DNA of 64,000 bases from JAGIBJ01 sp032119795. GTDB lineage: Bacteria; Actinomycetota; Thermoleophilia; Solirubrobacterales; Solirubrobacteraceae. This document shows, piece after piece, positions 50,290 to 59,040 of this stretch; position 1 is the first letter of the stretch; the number at the start of each line of letters is the position of its first letter. The position numbers and the translations under genes were made by a program. The notes beneath the pieces are model-generated. The model had not been told where the DNA came from, ran no database searches, and saw only the letters and a program-made list of their open reading frames with translations. The DNA lies in contig JAUMFO010000031.1 in the NCBI GenBank assembly GCA_032119795.1, positions 124,001 through 188,000 on the forward strand, written 5' to 3'.

Positions 50290-51372
50290 ATCACTGCCAC
50301 ACCCCAACTCGACCTCACGCTCGTTCTCCCCGACGGAACGCGGCAGCCGATCGCGCTTCCCGTCAGCGCCGAAGCCGGTCGCGCGGCGGCCAAGATCGCG
50401 CTCACCCTCGAGATCGACGGCGCCGCACTCAGCGGCTGGACACTCGTCCGCGACGGGTCTGGGGCTGCGATCCCCGCGGGCGTGGTGCTCGGCGACGCCG
50501 GGCTGCTGCCTGACGAGCCGGTTCGGCTCGTGGCGAACCCGATGGGCGAGCCGACGGCGGCCTACGCCGCTCCCCCACCGCCCGCCTATGCCGCGCCTCC
50601 GGCAACGGCGGTCTACGCGGCTGCCGCCCCACCGCCGCCGACGTGGGCTGCGGCGCCGCCTGCTCCCGCGAGGCCGAGCAGCGGAAACGCGACCCGGTAC
50701 GCACTGGTGGGCGGGTTTGCCGCCCTGGTCGCCGTGATCGCCATCCTCGGAACGCTCCTGGCCACCAGAGGCTCCGACGACGTTGCCGTCACCCCGGCAC
50801 CGCAGGTCGACCTCGAGCCCTCCGGCGGGAGTCCCAGCTCCGATGACCTACCCGTCGACCCGCCGCCAGCCGATGCTCCGTCCGGCAGCGGTGGCCTCGG
50901 CGACACGCCGCTCAGCCAAAGCGGGGGCGTGACGTCGTTCAGCGTTGCGCTCCCCGGTGCCTGGGACGCCGCGCAGCTCGACGAGCAGCAAGACACCGCC
51001 AGCAGCACCGTCACCCGTAGCCGGACGAAGCTCAACGCTCCGACGGGCGGCGCTTCGATCGTGGTCGATGCGCTGCGTGGCTTCGACACGCCCGCCAGCG
51101 AGAACCGCGCGGTGCTCGACAACTCCTACTCCGCGACGCAGCCCGCCTATCGCCGCGTCGCCTTCCTCTCGGTTCCCGTCGGCGAGACGACCGGCTACGA
51201 GTGGCGCTATGAGCTCTACGACGAAGACAAATCGCGGATGGCGCGGCGCGCGAACGTGATGTTCGACCTCGGCGGCTCGTCGTTTGCGGTGATGGCCAGC
51301 GGCACCACCTCGACCCCGTTCGCCGAACTCAGCCAGCTCGCGCGGCGCGTCGCACGGACGGTACAGCCATGA
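50290..51372 (+). CDS. Ubiquitin-like domain, single-pass membrane protein
   Basis: About 360 residues. There is no ATG, GTG or TTG in frame close to the domain; the best start is ATC at 50290, with AAGGGA 6 bases upstream. Residues 5-80 form a YukD-like beta-grasp domain (L-T-L-V-L-P-D-G-T, helix A-A-K-I-A-L-T-L-E, end L-L-P-D-E-P-V-R-L-V). A Pro/Ala/Tyr linker, a transmembrane helix (about 139-160) and an extracellular PsbP/Mog1-like domain (about 215-360) follow. First of an operon with two RDD proteins. Confidence 0.65.
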   Translation: MTATPQLDLTLVLPDGTRQPIALPVSAEAGRAAAKIALTLEIDGAALSGWTLVRDGSGAAIPAGVVLGDAGLLPDEPVRLVANPMGEPTAAYAAPPPPAYAAPPATAVYAAAAPPPPTWAAAPPAPARPSSGNATRYALVGGFAALVAVIAILGTLLATRGSDDVAVTPAPQVDLEPSGGSPSSDDLPVDPPPADAPSGSGGLGDTPLSQSGGVTSFSVALPGAWDAAQLDEQQDTASSTVTRSRTKLNAPTGGASIVVDALRGFDTPASENRAVLDNSYSATQPAYRRVAFLSVPVGETTGYEWRYELYDEDKSRMARRANVMFDLGGSSFAVMASGTTSTPFAELSQLARRVARTVQP

Positions 51373-51397
51373 CCTTTCAACCCGACGGAGCACGCCG

Positions 51398-52309
51398 ATG
51401 AGCACGCCCGAGCCTCCACCACCGCGCCGGCGGCTGGTGGTCTCTTTTGACGACGAGCCGGCCGCACCGTCGCTTGCCAAAGCTGCTCCCGCTCCAGCTG
51501 CGCCAGCCCAACGACCTGCCCCGCCCATCCCTTCGCGGCCGCCAACCTCAGGGCTTCCTCCTCTGCCGGCGCCGCGGCCACCGGTGCAGATCGACGACGC
51601 GCCACCGCCACCGCCACCGGGATCGGCCCCCGTGTTTGGCACGCCGCCTCCGCCACCTGGCGCCACCGGCCCGGGAGCTGCCGGGCGGCCACTCGGGTCC
51701 CGCGGCGCGCGGGTCCTCTCGCGCCTGATCGACGGGATCATCCTCTCACCGATCTCGGTGCTCTTCTTCGTCCTCGCGTGGGTCGTGGTCGCCGGCATCA
51801 TCAGCTCGAGCGCGAGTACCTGCGAGTACGACAGCTACGGCGACTACGTCTGCTCGGAGGACGCCTTCCTCGCGGCGGGCGTCGGCAGCATCGCGGCGGC
51901 GTTCTTCGTGATCCTGATCGGCAACGCGGTCGCCCTCGCGATCATCGCCGCGCTCACCGTCCGCAAAGGCGAGAAGAACGGCCAGACCCCCGGGCGCCAG
52001 CTCGTCAACGTGCGGCTCGTCCGCGTCGACGGCCGACCGATTGACTGGGGCACCGCCCTGCTTCGCGAGGCCGTCTACCCGACGTTGCTCGCGATTCCGC
52101 TCGGGCTCGGCACCCTCCTGGACTGGTTCTGGCCGCTCATCGACTCGCGCAAACGGCGACTGGTCGACATCTGGTGCAAGACCGAGGTGCTCATGGCCCA
52201 AGGAACCGCGCCGATCCCGCCGACGATCGGCGCTCCGCCGTCGGCCTTCGGGCCGCCGCCAGCCGCGATGCCTCCGCCTACCGCCGGTCCATTCGGAGGG
52301 GTCCGATGA
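51398..52309 (+). CDS. RDD-family membrane protein
   Basis: 303 residues. A disordered, Pro-rich N-terminus (1-105) opens with R-R-R-L-V-V-S-F-D-D-E; then an RDD domain with R-V-L-S-R-L-I-D-G and four hydrophobic segments (about 108-250), including the conserved G-R-Q-L-V-N-V-R-L loop. RDD proteins are of general unknown transport/membrane role. Stop overlaps the next gene (ATGA). Confidence 0.8.
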   Translation: MSTPEPPPPRRRLVVSFDDEPAAPSLAKAAPAPAAPAQRPAPPIPSRPPTSGLPPLPAPRPPVQIDDAPPPPPPGSAPVFGTPPPPPGATGPGAAGRPLGSRGARVLSRLIDGIILSPISVLFFVLAWVVVAGIISSSASTCEYDSYGDYVCSEDAFLAAGVGSIAAAFFVILIGNAVALAIIAALTVRKGEKNGQTPGRQLVNVRLVRVDGRPIDWGTALLREAVYPTLLAIPLGLGTLLDWFWPLIDSRKRRLVDIWCKTEVLMAQGTAPIPPTIGAPPSAFGPPPAAMPPPTAGPFGGVR

Positions 52310-52968
52310 CGGCCGCTCAGGTGGTTCCGCCGCTGGCCTCATTGTGGCTGCGGCTCGGAGTGCGGCTGCTGCTCGCGACCCTCGGTTGGCTGTCGACGGT
52401 CGGCCTGGCGCTCTTGGTCGGCACCACGTTCGGGATCGTCGAGGCGTTCCTTCTCGTGCTCGTAGGCTTCGTCGTCCGCGCGGCGTTCGCCGCGTTGCTC
52501 GTGCGGCCCGGCCGCTACAACGGCCAGTCGCTGAGCAAGCAGGTCGCCGGGATGCGCGTCGTCGACGAGCGCGGCGTGCCCATCACCTACGGCAAGGCGC
52601 TCGCCCGCGAGGCAGCCTGGCCGCTGCTGATCGGGCTGCTGTCGATCGCGCTGATCGGCGTGCTGCTTGCCTTCGCCGACGGGATCTCGGCCCTCGTCGA
52701 CGATCAGCGCCGCCGGCTCGTTGATCGGATCCTTGGGACGCGCGTCGTCGTGTCCGAACCGGTGCCGTATTGGATCCCGGATGCCACCGGGGCGGCGCCG
52801 GCTGCGGCCTGGTGGCCGGGCGCCTCGGCCACGCAGACGCCTGGGATCGCGTTCGCGGCGCCGGCAGCACCCGTGATGCCTGATGGTTGGTACGCCGACC
52901 CGTCCAACCCCGCGCTCTTGCGCTACTGGGCCGCCGGAAGCTGGACCGACCACACCCACCAAAGCTGA
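52306..52968 (+). CDS. RDD-family membrane protein with DUF2510 tail
   Basis: 220 residues with three or four transmembrane helices (about 15-130), RDD features (S-K-Q-V-A-G-M-R-V-V-D-E-R-G) and a C-terminal P-D-G-W-Y-A-D-P ... Y-W-A-A-G-S-W-T-D-H DUF2510 motif. Translationally coupled to the preceding RDD protein, implying a heteromeric complex. Confidence 0.8.
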   Translation: MTAAQVVPPLASLWLRLGVRLLLATLGWLSTVGLALLVGTTFGIVEAFLLVLVGFVVRAAFAALLVRPGRYNGQSLSKQVAGMRVVDERGVPITYGKALAREAAWPLLIGLLSIALIGVLLAFADGISALVDDQRRRLVDRILGTRVVVSEPVPYWIPDATGAAPAAAWWPGASATQTPGIAFAAPAAPVMPDGWYADPSNPALLRYWAAGSWTDHTHQS

Positions 52969-52998
52969 GTATGGGCGGGCGATTCTGACGCGGGCGTC

Positions 52999-53065
52999 AA
53001 CGTTAGGGGCCCAAGGTTTGCGGCTCAAGGTTGACGAGAAAGGCTCGGTGGCTGAGGCGTACGTT
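52999..53065 (+). promoter_or_regulatory. AACGTT-box promoter of the 53095 operon
   Basis: AACGTT 52999-53004, AAGGTT at 53013-53018 and 53027-53032, TACGTT -10 at 53060-53065. The nearest box is centred 33 bp from the -10, the farthest 61 bp. Confidence 0.6.
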
Positions 53066-53094
53066 CGCCGTGCTCACTCGAAAGGACAACTCCG

Positions 53095-54153
53095 ATGGCC
53101 TCGACTCCCCGACCGCAGGGGCATGCATTTCTCCACCCCTCGATCTCGCTCCCGAGGGCGCTCCACGTCGACGCGCCATTTACCTCGTTTGCGGCGCTCG
53201 CGCACCTCCCGGAGTACCCGAGCACCACGAGCGCTACCGCAGACCTTTGGGCCCGCATCGTCGAGGCCGTCCGCCACCACCACCCCCCGACGGCCGAGCT
53301 GTCGTTTCACACGATGCGGCTCTGGTACGGCGACCCAGAGTTCTCGCTGTCTCGGATCGGCGCGTTCGTCGTGGTCGGTCTGCACGACACGCCTCGCCAC
53401 GCGACGCTCGTCGCGATCCCGGGGGCCCGCACGTCGCCGCCTGTGGTGGCGCAGCTCGCGGCACTGCTGCAGGTCTGCGACGTGCGATTGGTGTCTGAGG
53501 CGACCGTCGAAGCGCTCGCCGCCGCCGTCTCGGTGGCCGGGGCAGCCGCGATCGCTGACCGCGACACCGCGGATTACGTGCTGTCGATGGACGCGATCGC
53601 GACGATGGACGGGCCAGAGCTGCGAACGCGGCGTCGCGAGGTTCGCCGGTTCACCGCCCGGCACGGCGCAGCCATCGAATTCCGGTCAGGACACCTCGGC
53701 GAGCGCTGGGCCCAGGAACACCTCGCGGCAACGATGCGGCACTGGATCGACCGCAAGTTTGCGACCCCAGCCGCCATCAGTGCTGCCGTCCGTCGCGAAT
53801 GGCGCGGCATGCTCACCTGGGGTCAGGACCCCTCCGACTGCGATCTACGCATGTTTGGCGTGCTGCTGGACGGCCAGCCGGTCGGCGCGTCGGTGGTCGC
53901 GCCGATGTGGAGCGGGACCTGGATGGGCGTGGTGATGAAGACCGACCCGACCCTGCCAGGACTCACCGCCTACCTCCGCCAGCGGGTCTGCCAGATCGGA
54001 GTTCGTGAGCTCGGGCCAGGCGCCGAACTCAACATCCAGCAGGATGACGGCCTCGCCGGGCTCCGCCAAGCCAAGCTCTCGTACCGGCCGCTGCGGATCG
54101 TGCCGAAGTACTCGATCCACCGCGGGGCCTACGCGGCGCAGGAGGCGGCGTGA
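53095..54153 (+). CDS. DUF2156/LPG-synthase-C-like acyl or aminoacyl transferase
   Basis: 352 residues, soluble, ATG with AAAGGA upstream. Two GNAT-like lobes; the second carries M-D-G-x-E-L-R-T-R-R-R-E-V-R-R-F (about 165-185) and I-E-F-R-S-G-H-L-G, hallmarks of the DUF2156 group, related to the aminoacyl-tRNA-dependent transferase domain of lysyl-phosphatidylglycerol synthase and Fem-like enzymes. Acceptor unknown. Coupled by overlap to a GNAT gene. Confidence 0.65.
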   Translation: MASTPRPQGHAFLHPSISLPRALHVDAPFTSFAALAHLPEYPSTTSATADLWARIVEAVRHHHPPTAELSFHTMRLWYGDPEFSLSRIGAFVVVGLHDTPRHATLVAIPGARTSPPVVAQLAALLQVCDVRLVSEATVEALAAAVSVAGAAAIADRDTADYVLSMDAIATMDGPELRTRRREVRRFTARHGAAIEFRSGHLGERWAQEHLAATMRHWIDRKFATPAAISAAVRREWRGMLTWGQDPSDCDLRMFGVLLDGQPVGASVVAPMWSGTWMGVVMKTDPTLPGLTAYLRQRVCQIGVRELGPGAELNIQQDDGLAGLRQAKLSYRPLRIVPKYSIHRGAYAAQEAA

Positions 54154-54752
54154 TGCTCACGCTCAACAAGGCCCGCCTCCGCGCGCTCTCGGTGAACGAT
54201 CTCGACCGACTCGCTGAGCACTGCGGCGATCTCGCGATCACCGCGGCCGCCCAACCAGACCCGCCCTTCCCGATCGTGCTTCCGGCCGTCCGCGCACGGC
54301 TCGAAAGCGGCCACGCCGCGCCGCTGACTGGGGGCCAGCACGACCATGAGTTCGCGATCACCCTCGCCGACGACCCGTCCGCCGCGATGCTTGGCATCGC
54401 AGGCCTCTATGACGTCGACCGGTTCAACTCGATCGCCGAGATCGGCGTCACCATCACCGATCCCGCGTCTCGAGGCCTGGGCGTCGGCATCGACACCTAC
54501 GTGCTGCTCGCCCGGTTTGCCTTCCGTGGCCAGCGGCTCAACAAGGTCTACGCGCAGGTCAAGGGCAGCAACACGGTGGCGCTGGCGACCTGCGAGCGGC
54601 TCGGCATCCGCCGGCACGGCGTCCTTCCCGAGCACCGCTGGATCGACGGCGCACCAGACGACCTCCACATCTTCGGGCTGCTCGCGCGGGAATGGTCGGA
54701 CGACCTCATCAGGTGGCGAGCGCACCGCCCTGCGGAGCGGCGCGCTGCCTGA
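54150..54752 (+). CDS. GNAT-family N-acetyltransferase
   Basis: 200 residues; GTG overlaps the previous stop (an ATG follows directly). RimJ/RimL-like GNAT: strand I-A-E-I-G-V-T-I, acetyl-CoA loop R-G-L-G-V-G-I (about 110), and the typical A-T-C-E-R-L-G-I ... G-V-L-P-E-H-R-W ending. Likely acetylates a protein N-terminus or small amine. Coupling to the DUF2156 gene suggests a common substrate. Confidence 0.75.
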   Translation: MMLTLNKARLRALSVNDLDRLAEHCGDLAITAAAQPDPPFPIVLPAVRARLESGHAAPLTGGQHDHEFAITLADDPSAAMLGIAGLYDVDRFNSIAEIGVTITDPASRGLGVGIDTYVLLARFAFRGQRLNKVYAQVKGSNTVALATCERLGIRRHGVLPEHRWIDGAPDDLHIFGLLAREWSDDLIRWRAHRPAERRAA

Positions 54753-54770
54753 ACGCGGTGGAAGTGCGCG

Positions 54771-55280
54771 TTAGGCGTCGAGCACGGCCGCCGAACTCAG
54801 CGGCGGCTCCGCGCTCCATGGGAACACGATCCAGTCGTCGGTACGGCGCCAGACGTACTCGCACTTGACGACCGAATGGGACTTCTCGTAGAGCGTGGCG
54901 CAGCGCACCTCGCCGACGCGTTCACCGCAGAACTCCTTGACCAGCGCAAGCGTCGCGCCGGTGTCGGCGACGTCGTCGGCGATCAGCACCTTGGCGTTCT
55001 CCAATAGTGCGAGATCGGGCGCGGGCGGCAGGATCATCGGGACGGGCAGCCGCTCGTCGACGCCGGTGTAGAACTCGACGTTCATCGTGTACGTGTTCTT
55101 GACGCCGAGGGCATAGGCCAGCGACGCGGCGACGATCAACCCACCGCGGGCAATGGCGAACACGACATCCGGCACGAAACCATCGCCGTGGATCGACCGA
55201 GCGAGGTCACGCGAGGCATCGCCCATCTGCGACCACTCGAGAACTTCGCGTCGCACGTCATGGGCCTCAGCGATCGACAT
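54771..55280 (-). CDS. Phosphoribosyltransferase (xanthine-guanine PRT-like)
   Basis: 169 residues from the ATG at 55280. PRPP-binding signature V-L-I-A-D-D-V-A-D-T-G-A-T (about 98-110), A-R-G-G-L near 46 for pyrophosphate, and a hydrophobic flexible loop between. Resembles the Gpt/hypoxanthine-xanthine PRT family of purine salvage; exact base specificity cannot be read. Probably ordinary metabolism, marking the right edge of the T7SS/Ubl region. Confidence 0.8.
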   Translation of the reverse strand: MSIAEAHDVRREVLEWSQMGDASRDLARSIHGDGFVPDVVFAIARGGLIVAASLAYALGVKNTYTMNVEFYTGVDERLPVPMILPPAPDLALLENAKVLIADDVADTGATLALVKEFCGERVGEVRCATLYEKSHSVVKCEYVWRRTDDWIVFPWSAEPPLSSAAVLDA

Positions 55281-55344
55281 GCAGCCAGGGTAGCGACCCC
55301 GCATGACCGGCCACCGACTTGCGGCGCACCGCCCGCCGCGGGCA

Positions 55345-56637
55345 TCAGCCGACTGGCCAGCCAGCCGCAGCGCCGTCGGTGGCCTCGATCAGCGCACGCA
55401 AGTCGTCGAGATCGACGTCGGTCGCCAGCGCCAATTCGCTCATCGAGCGGCCGCACCACCGCACCCCAGGGCCGTCGTGGACCACTCCGGCTACCTCCGC
55501 CAGGCCACGTTCGCCGACGAGCGCCAGCGCCGCGGCCGCCCGCGCCTCCGGGTGATACAGCTCATCCTGACGAGCGTCATCCAGCGCCACGAGCGACTCG
55601 TCGAGCTGAACGAGCAGCCCGTCGATCATCTCGTCGATGTTGTGGGCTCCAGCGGCGTGGTGAGCCGCTCGCCGCCCGGCCGCCCACCGGCGTTCCTCTC
55701 GAGCCTCGTCGGCCGCGGGGGCGCCACGCCGCACCGGCCGGCGCTCGCGCCAGCTACCAATCAGCTCGTCCATCGCCTGCATCTCCTCCACCGCTTGAGC
55801 GCTGAGTCCCGCCGCCCGAACCAGCGACGGGGCCGAGCGCGACAGCTTGACGCCGAGTTCCAGGCTCAGCGATACGTGCGGGCGTTCGGTGAGCGGCCGT
55901 CGAGACGCGATTCGGATCAGCGCCTGCGACGCAGCGGCCGCCACGGCGGCGGCCGAGTTGCGGTGCTCACCGGCGACGATCCGCGCAAGCTTGCGCATCC
56001 GTGCCTCAGCTTGCCCCGTCGAGCCAGCGGCACCGACCTCAAGCAACTCCGCGGCCAGGGCGCGTCGGTCACCACCGGTCGCCAACCGGCACAGTGCCGG
56101 CTCGATCCACGGCTCCCAGACGACGTCGAACTCCTGCTGAAACCACGACTGCCAGCGGGCTTCGTCGGCGGGCCTCGCGTCGACTCCGGGCGGCCACGAC
56201 TCCTCGCCGGTCGCGACGAGCCGCAGCTGCGCCTGTTCGGCCCCGTCATCACGGCCAGCAACGACAAACCCGAAGCCTCCGTGGCTGCGCACGCCCTCGA
56301 TGGCGTCTTCGGCACGGTGCGCGGACCATGCGACCGGTCGGACGTGGCCCGTCCGAGGGCTCAGCCGAAGTCGCCGAATCAGCCGCTCTCCGGGCCGATC
56401 CAGCGAGAACCGATCGGTCGCGAGGAGATCGACGAGCACCACCGTTCCCGGCGGCATCGACTCTGCGACCAAACTCACCGCCACCGAACTACACGTCGCA
56501 ACGACCGTTGCGCCAGCCACCGCTTCGCGCACACGACTCGCGCGCCAGCGCAGCGCGTCTGGGTTGCTGTCAAAGACGATGATCGGGGAAGCAGACATGC
56601 AGGCGGCGATCGGCTCCTCAGAGCGGTCGAGCGTCAT
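55345..56637 (-). CDS. Receiver-domain-like regulator, partner of the membrane histidine kinase
   Basis: 430 residues; ATG overlaps the kinase stop (ATGA), with an internal ATG at residue 14 as alternative. Receiver-like fold about 16-125 with F-D-S-N-P (acidic site reduced to one Asp) and V-L-V-D-L (probable phospho-Asp). The remaining ~300 residues are helical with no DNA-binding motif I recognise. Same plan as 35358-36416. Confidence 0.65.
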   Translation of the reverse strand: MTLDRSEEPIAACMSASPIIVFDSNPDALRWRASRVREAVAGATVVATCSSVAVSLVAESMPPGTVVLVDLLATDRFSLDRPGERLIRRLRLSPRTGHVRPVAWSAHRAEDAIEGVRSHGGFGFVVAGRDDGAEQAQLRLVATGEESWPPGVDARPADEARWQSWFQQEFDVVWEPWIEPALCRLATGGDRRALAAELLEVGAAGSTGQAEARMRKLARIVAGEHRNSAAAVAAAASQALIRIASRRPLTERPHVSLSLELGVKLSRSAPSLVRAAGLSAQAVEEMQAMDELIGSWRERRPVRRGAPAADEAREERRWAAGRRAAHHAAGAHNIDEMIDGLLVQLDESLVALDDARQDELYHPEARAAAALALVGERGLAEVAGVVHDGPGVRWCGRSMSELALATDVDLDDLRALIEATDGAAAGWPVG

Positions 56638-58877
56638 GGCCGAGCATAGGAGAGGGTCAGGGCGTCAGGTGTGGAGCGCACACCAATTCCAAGCGTCTCT
56701 GCCACGACCGTCAGCTGCGTGAGGCGTTCCCGGTCGGGAGGCCCAAGCGAGGGATGGGCGACCAAGGACAGCACCAGTGAGTTCCCGCCCGACGAGTGCC
56801 ACTGCGGCTCAATGCCCGCGAGTCGCCGCCGACCCAGGATGCCGGGCGGCGTGCAGCTCGCGCGCTCGTCGGCGGCGAGCGCCGCAAGCTCGAAGAGCGT
56901 GATCCGGTCGACGGCCCCGGCCGCAACCCCAACGGCGTCGGACGCTTCACCGGCGTCGAGCGTTCCTCCGAGGGCAGCCGCGAGTCCGGCCGTCACGATC
57001 TCCCGCGGGTTCAGCGACGATCTGGCCGCCCGATCGAGTCGCCCCAGCGCCGCTTCGAGTTCGTCGGCGGCCGCGTGGGTGGGTTCGTCGGCCGGATTTC
57101 GCGCGAGCACGTCGATCGCGTCGTGCTGCAGCGAAAGCCCACGCACCACCGCAGACGCGAGACTGGCACGTCCAAGAGCATCCGCCACTCGCTCTTCCAG
57201 GTCGCTGGCGCGCTGGGTGAACCGCAGGATCGTTCGGACCAACAGGTAGATACCGAACGGGTAGACGAGCAGCAGACCAGCGTTGGCCGCTGGATCGGAG
57301 GCCAGGAGCGGCGCGACGGCCAGCAGCCGCAAGCCCTCAGCGAACCCCCACTCCCGCCTCGGCGACGTGAACAGCACCAGCGCCGGGACGAACACGCTCG
57401 TCGTGGCCGGGACGACGGAGTCAGGCCCGCCGGGCGCCCAAGCGAACGAGGCTGCGACCAGGGCCGAGAGCACGCTGGCGAGCAGTGCGGCGCGCGCGGG
57501 CGTGAGCGCACCGATGCCCGCCCGGCCAGCGCGGATCACGGCCTCGATCACGATCGCGCCCACGGGCATGATCAGCCAAGCCGCTCCGAACGTGTCGGAG
57601 ATCGACGTCGCCGTCAGGGTGTCACCGACGTAGCCCGCCAGCCGAACGGCATCCAGGATGCCCAGCCCAAATCGCTCGAGTTCCTGTCGGAGCGACCGCG
57701 CACCCAGATCTGACGCCGACGGCAGCGCAGTCGCCGCCACGTGGACTTCGAGTCCGACGCCGTGTTCCCCAGCGAAGTACCGAGCAGAGCCGCCGACTCG
57801 AGCGAGCTGACGGCTCGACCACGCCGAACCGACGCCAGCTCGGGCCGGCAGGCCTCCGCCGCCGTCGTCCTCGACCTGCAGCACGAGCACGCCTCGCTGT
57901 TGCTCGGCCCGCACCCAGATGGCGGTCGCGTCCGGCGCGTGCCGGACGACGTTGTCGATCTGGCGGCGGATGACGCTGAGCACGGCGTCGGCGACGACGG
58001 CCCGCAAGGCCACACGTTCGGCGCTTGGTGCCAGGTCGACCTTGAGCTGGGGCGCGTCCGGGCCGAGTTCCAGGCGAATACGCTCGACGAGGGTGTGGAG
58101 CTGAGTGGTGCGTTGGACGGTCGACTCCCCAAGATCGACCTCCTGCGCCAGGCGCTCGCGTAGGAGACGGAGTTCAGGCGAGAGTTGCTCACCGCGGCCC
58201 TGGAGCGCCGACGCGAGCCGATCGGCGCCGTTGCGCACGTCGACGAGCGCCTGCCTAAGCCGATCGACGACCCCGAGTTCGTGGACTTCCACCAGGTGCC
58301 AGCGGTTCAGCGTGGCTGCGGCGACCCCACTGACTCGCCCCATCCAGAGCCCAGCGGCAACGGAGGCGGCGAAGGCGAGAATCGCCGTCCCCAGCGCCCC
58401 GTCATCGTCGAACCCCCCGGTGTCGCCGTCGACGAGTACCCACACCGGCACGACCGCGCAGGCCACGATGGCAAGTGCCGCAATCCAGCGCCGGCCGGGG
58501 AGCGCCAGCCCAGCGAGGATGAGCCAGCACTGTGCCGAGGTGATGTAGGCCCGGCCCGCCCCGGACCCACCGAGTGCAATGACCACGGTCGCCGCGAACA
58601 GCCCGAATGCCACCAAAGCGCCGGGCCGCCGGAGGATCCAGCCTCTCAGCCTCCGGGGTTGGGTCACCCAGACGACGCCACACAGGATCTGGCCGACGCC
58701 AAGCGCGACCAACGCGGTGGCGGCCGCACCAAGCGACAGCGGCGTTGCACCGAGGACGTAGGCGACCGCCAGGGTGGTGCCGCCGAAGATCTGCAGGCCG
58801 CCGACAAACCGCTGCAGCGCAAGCGCATGGTCACGGCCGGGGGGAACGGCCTTGGAATGGGGGAATGAGGCTGACAT
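56634..58877 (-). CDS. Polytopic membrane histidine-kinase-like protein
   Basis: 747 residues. First membrane domain with about six or seven helices (residues 25-195); a dimerisation/HATPase region (about 205-395) with N-box R-Q-I-D-N-V-V-R-H-A (about 309) and V-E-D-D-G-G-G-G; then a second membrane domain of about six helices (about 420-560) and a cytosolic tail. A kinase core between two membrane domains is unusual. The phospho-acceptor His is not evident. Operon with the receiver-like gene. Confidence 0.7.
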   Translation of the reverse strand: MSASFPHSKAVPPGRDHALALQRFVGGLQIFGGTTLAVAYVLGATPLSLGAAATALVALGVGQILCGVVWVTQPRRLRGWILRRPGALVAFGLFAATVVIALGGSGAGRAYITSAQCWLILAGLALPGRRWIAALAIVACAVVPVWVLVDGDTGGFDDDGALGTAILAFAASVAAGLWMGRVSGVAAATLNRWHLVEVHELGVVDRLRQALVDVRNGADRLASALQGRGEQLSPELRLLRERLAQEVDLGESTVQRTTQLHTLVERIRLELGPDAPQLKVDLAPSAERVALRAVVADAVLSVIRRQIDNVVRHAPDATAIWVRAEQQRGVLVLQVEDDGGGGLPARAGVGSAWSSRQLARVGGSARYFAGEHGVGLEVHVAATALPSASDLGARSLRQELERFGLGILDAVRLAGYVGDTLTATSISDTFGAAWLIMPVGAIVIEAVIRAGRAGIGALTPARAALLASVLSALVAASFAWAPGGPDSVVPATTSVFVPALVLFTSPRREWGFAEGLRLLAVAPLLASDPAANAGLLLVYPFGIYLLVRTILRFTQRASDLEERVADALGRASLASAVVRGLSLQHDAIDVLARNPADEPTHAAADELEAALGRLDRAARSSLNPREIVTAGLAAALGGTLDAGEASDAVGVAAGAVDRITLFELAALAADERASCTPPGILGRRRLAGIEPQWHSSGGNSLVLSLVAHPSLGPPDRERLTQLTVVAETLGIGVRSTPDALTLSYARP

Positions 58878-58992
58878 CGACGAGCCGGCGTGTCACAGAA
58901 CCCAGAGAGCGTAGACGCGCCACGGGAAGATGACCAGCTCCTCGTGGCCAACGACGGCGTCCGAACGACCAAGGTGGGGTGCGCGTGGCACG

Positions 58993-59022
58993 CGGCAGCC
59001 TGTCAACGTTGACAGGCTGCCG
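58993..59022. promoter_or_regulatory. 30-bp perfect palindrome centred on AACGTT
   Basis: Two 15-base arms (CGGCAGCCTGTCAAC and its exact complement) meet without a loop; the centre is TGTCAACGTTGACA. It lies 18 bp upstream of the 59041 start codon and contains the regulon box, so operator function is likelier than termination. Confidence 0.7.
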
Positions 59023-59040
59023 GGTCGCTGAATCGCTCTG

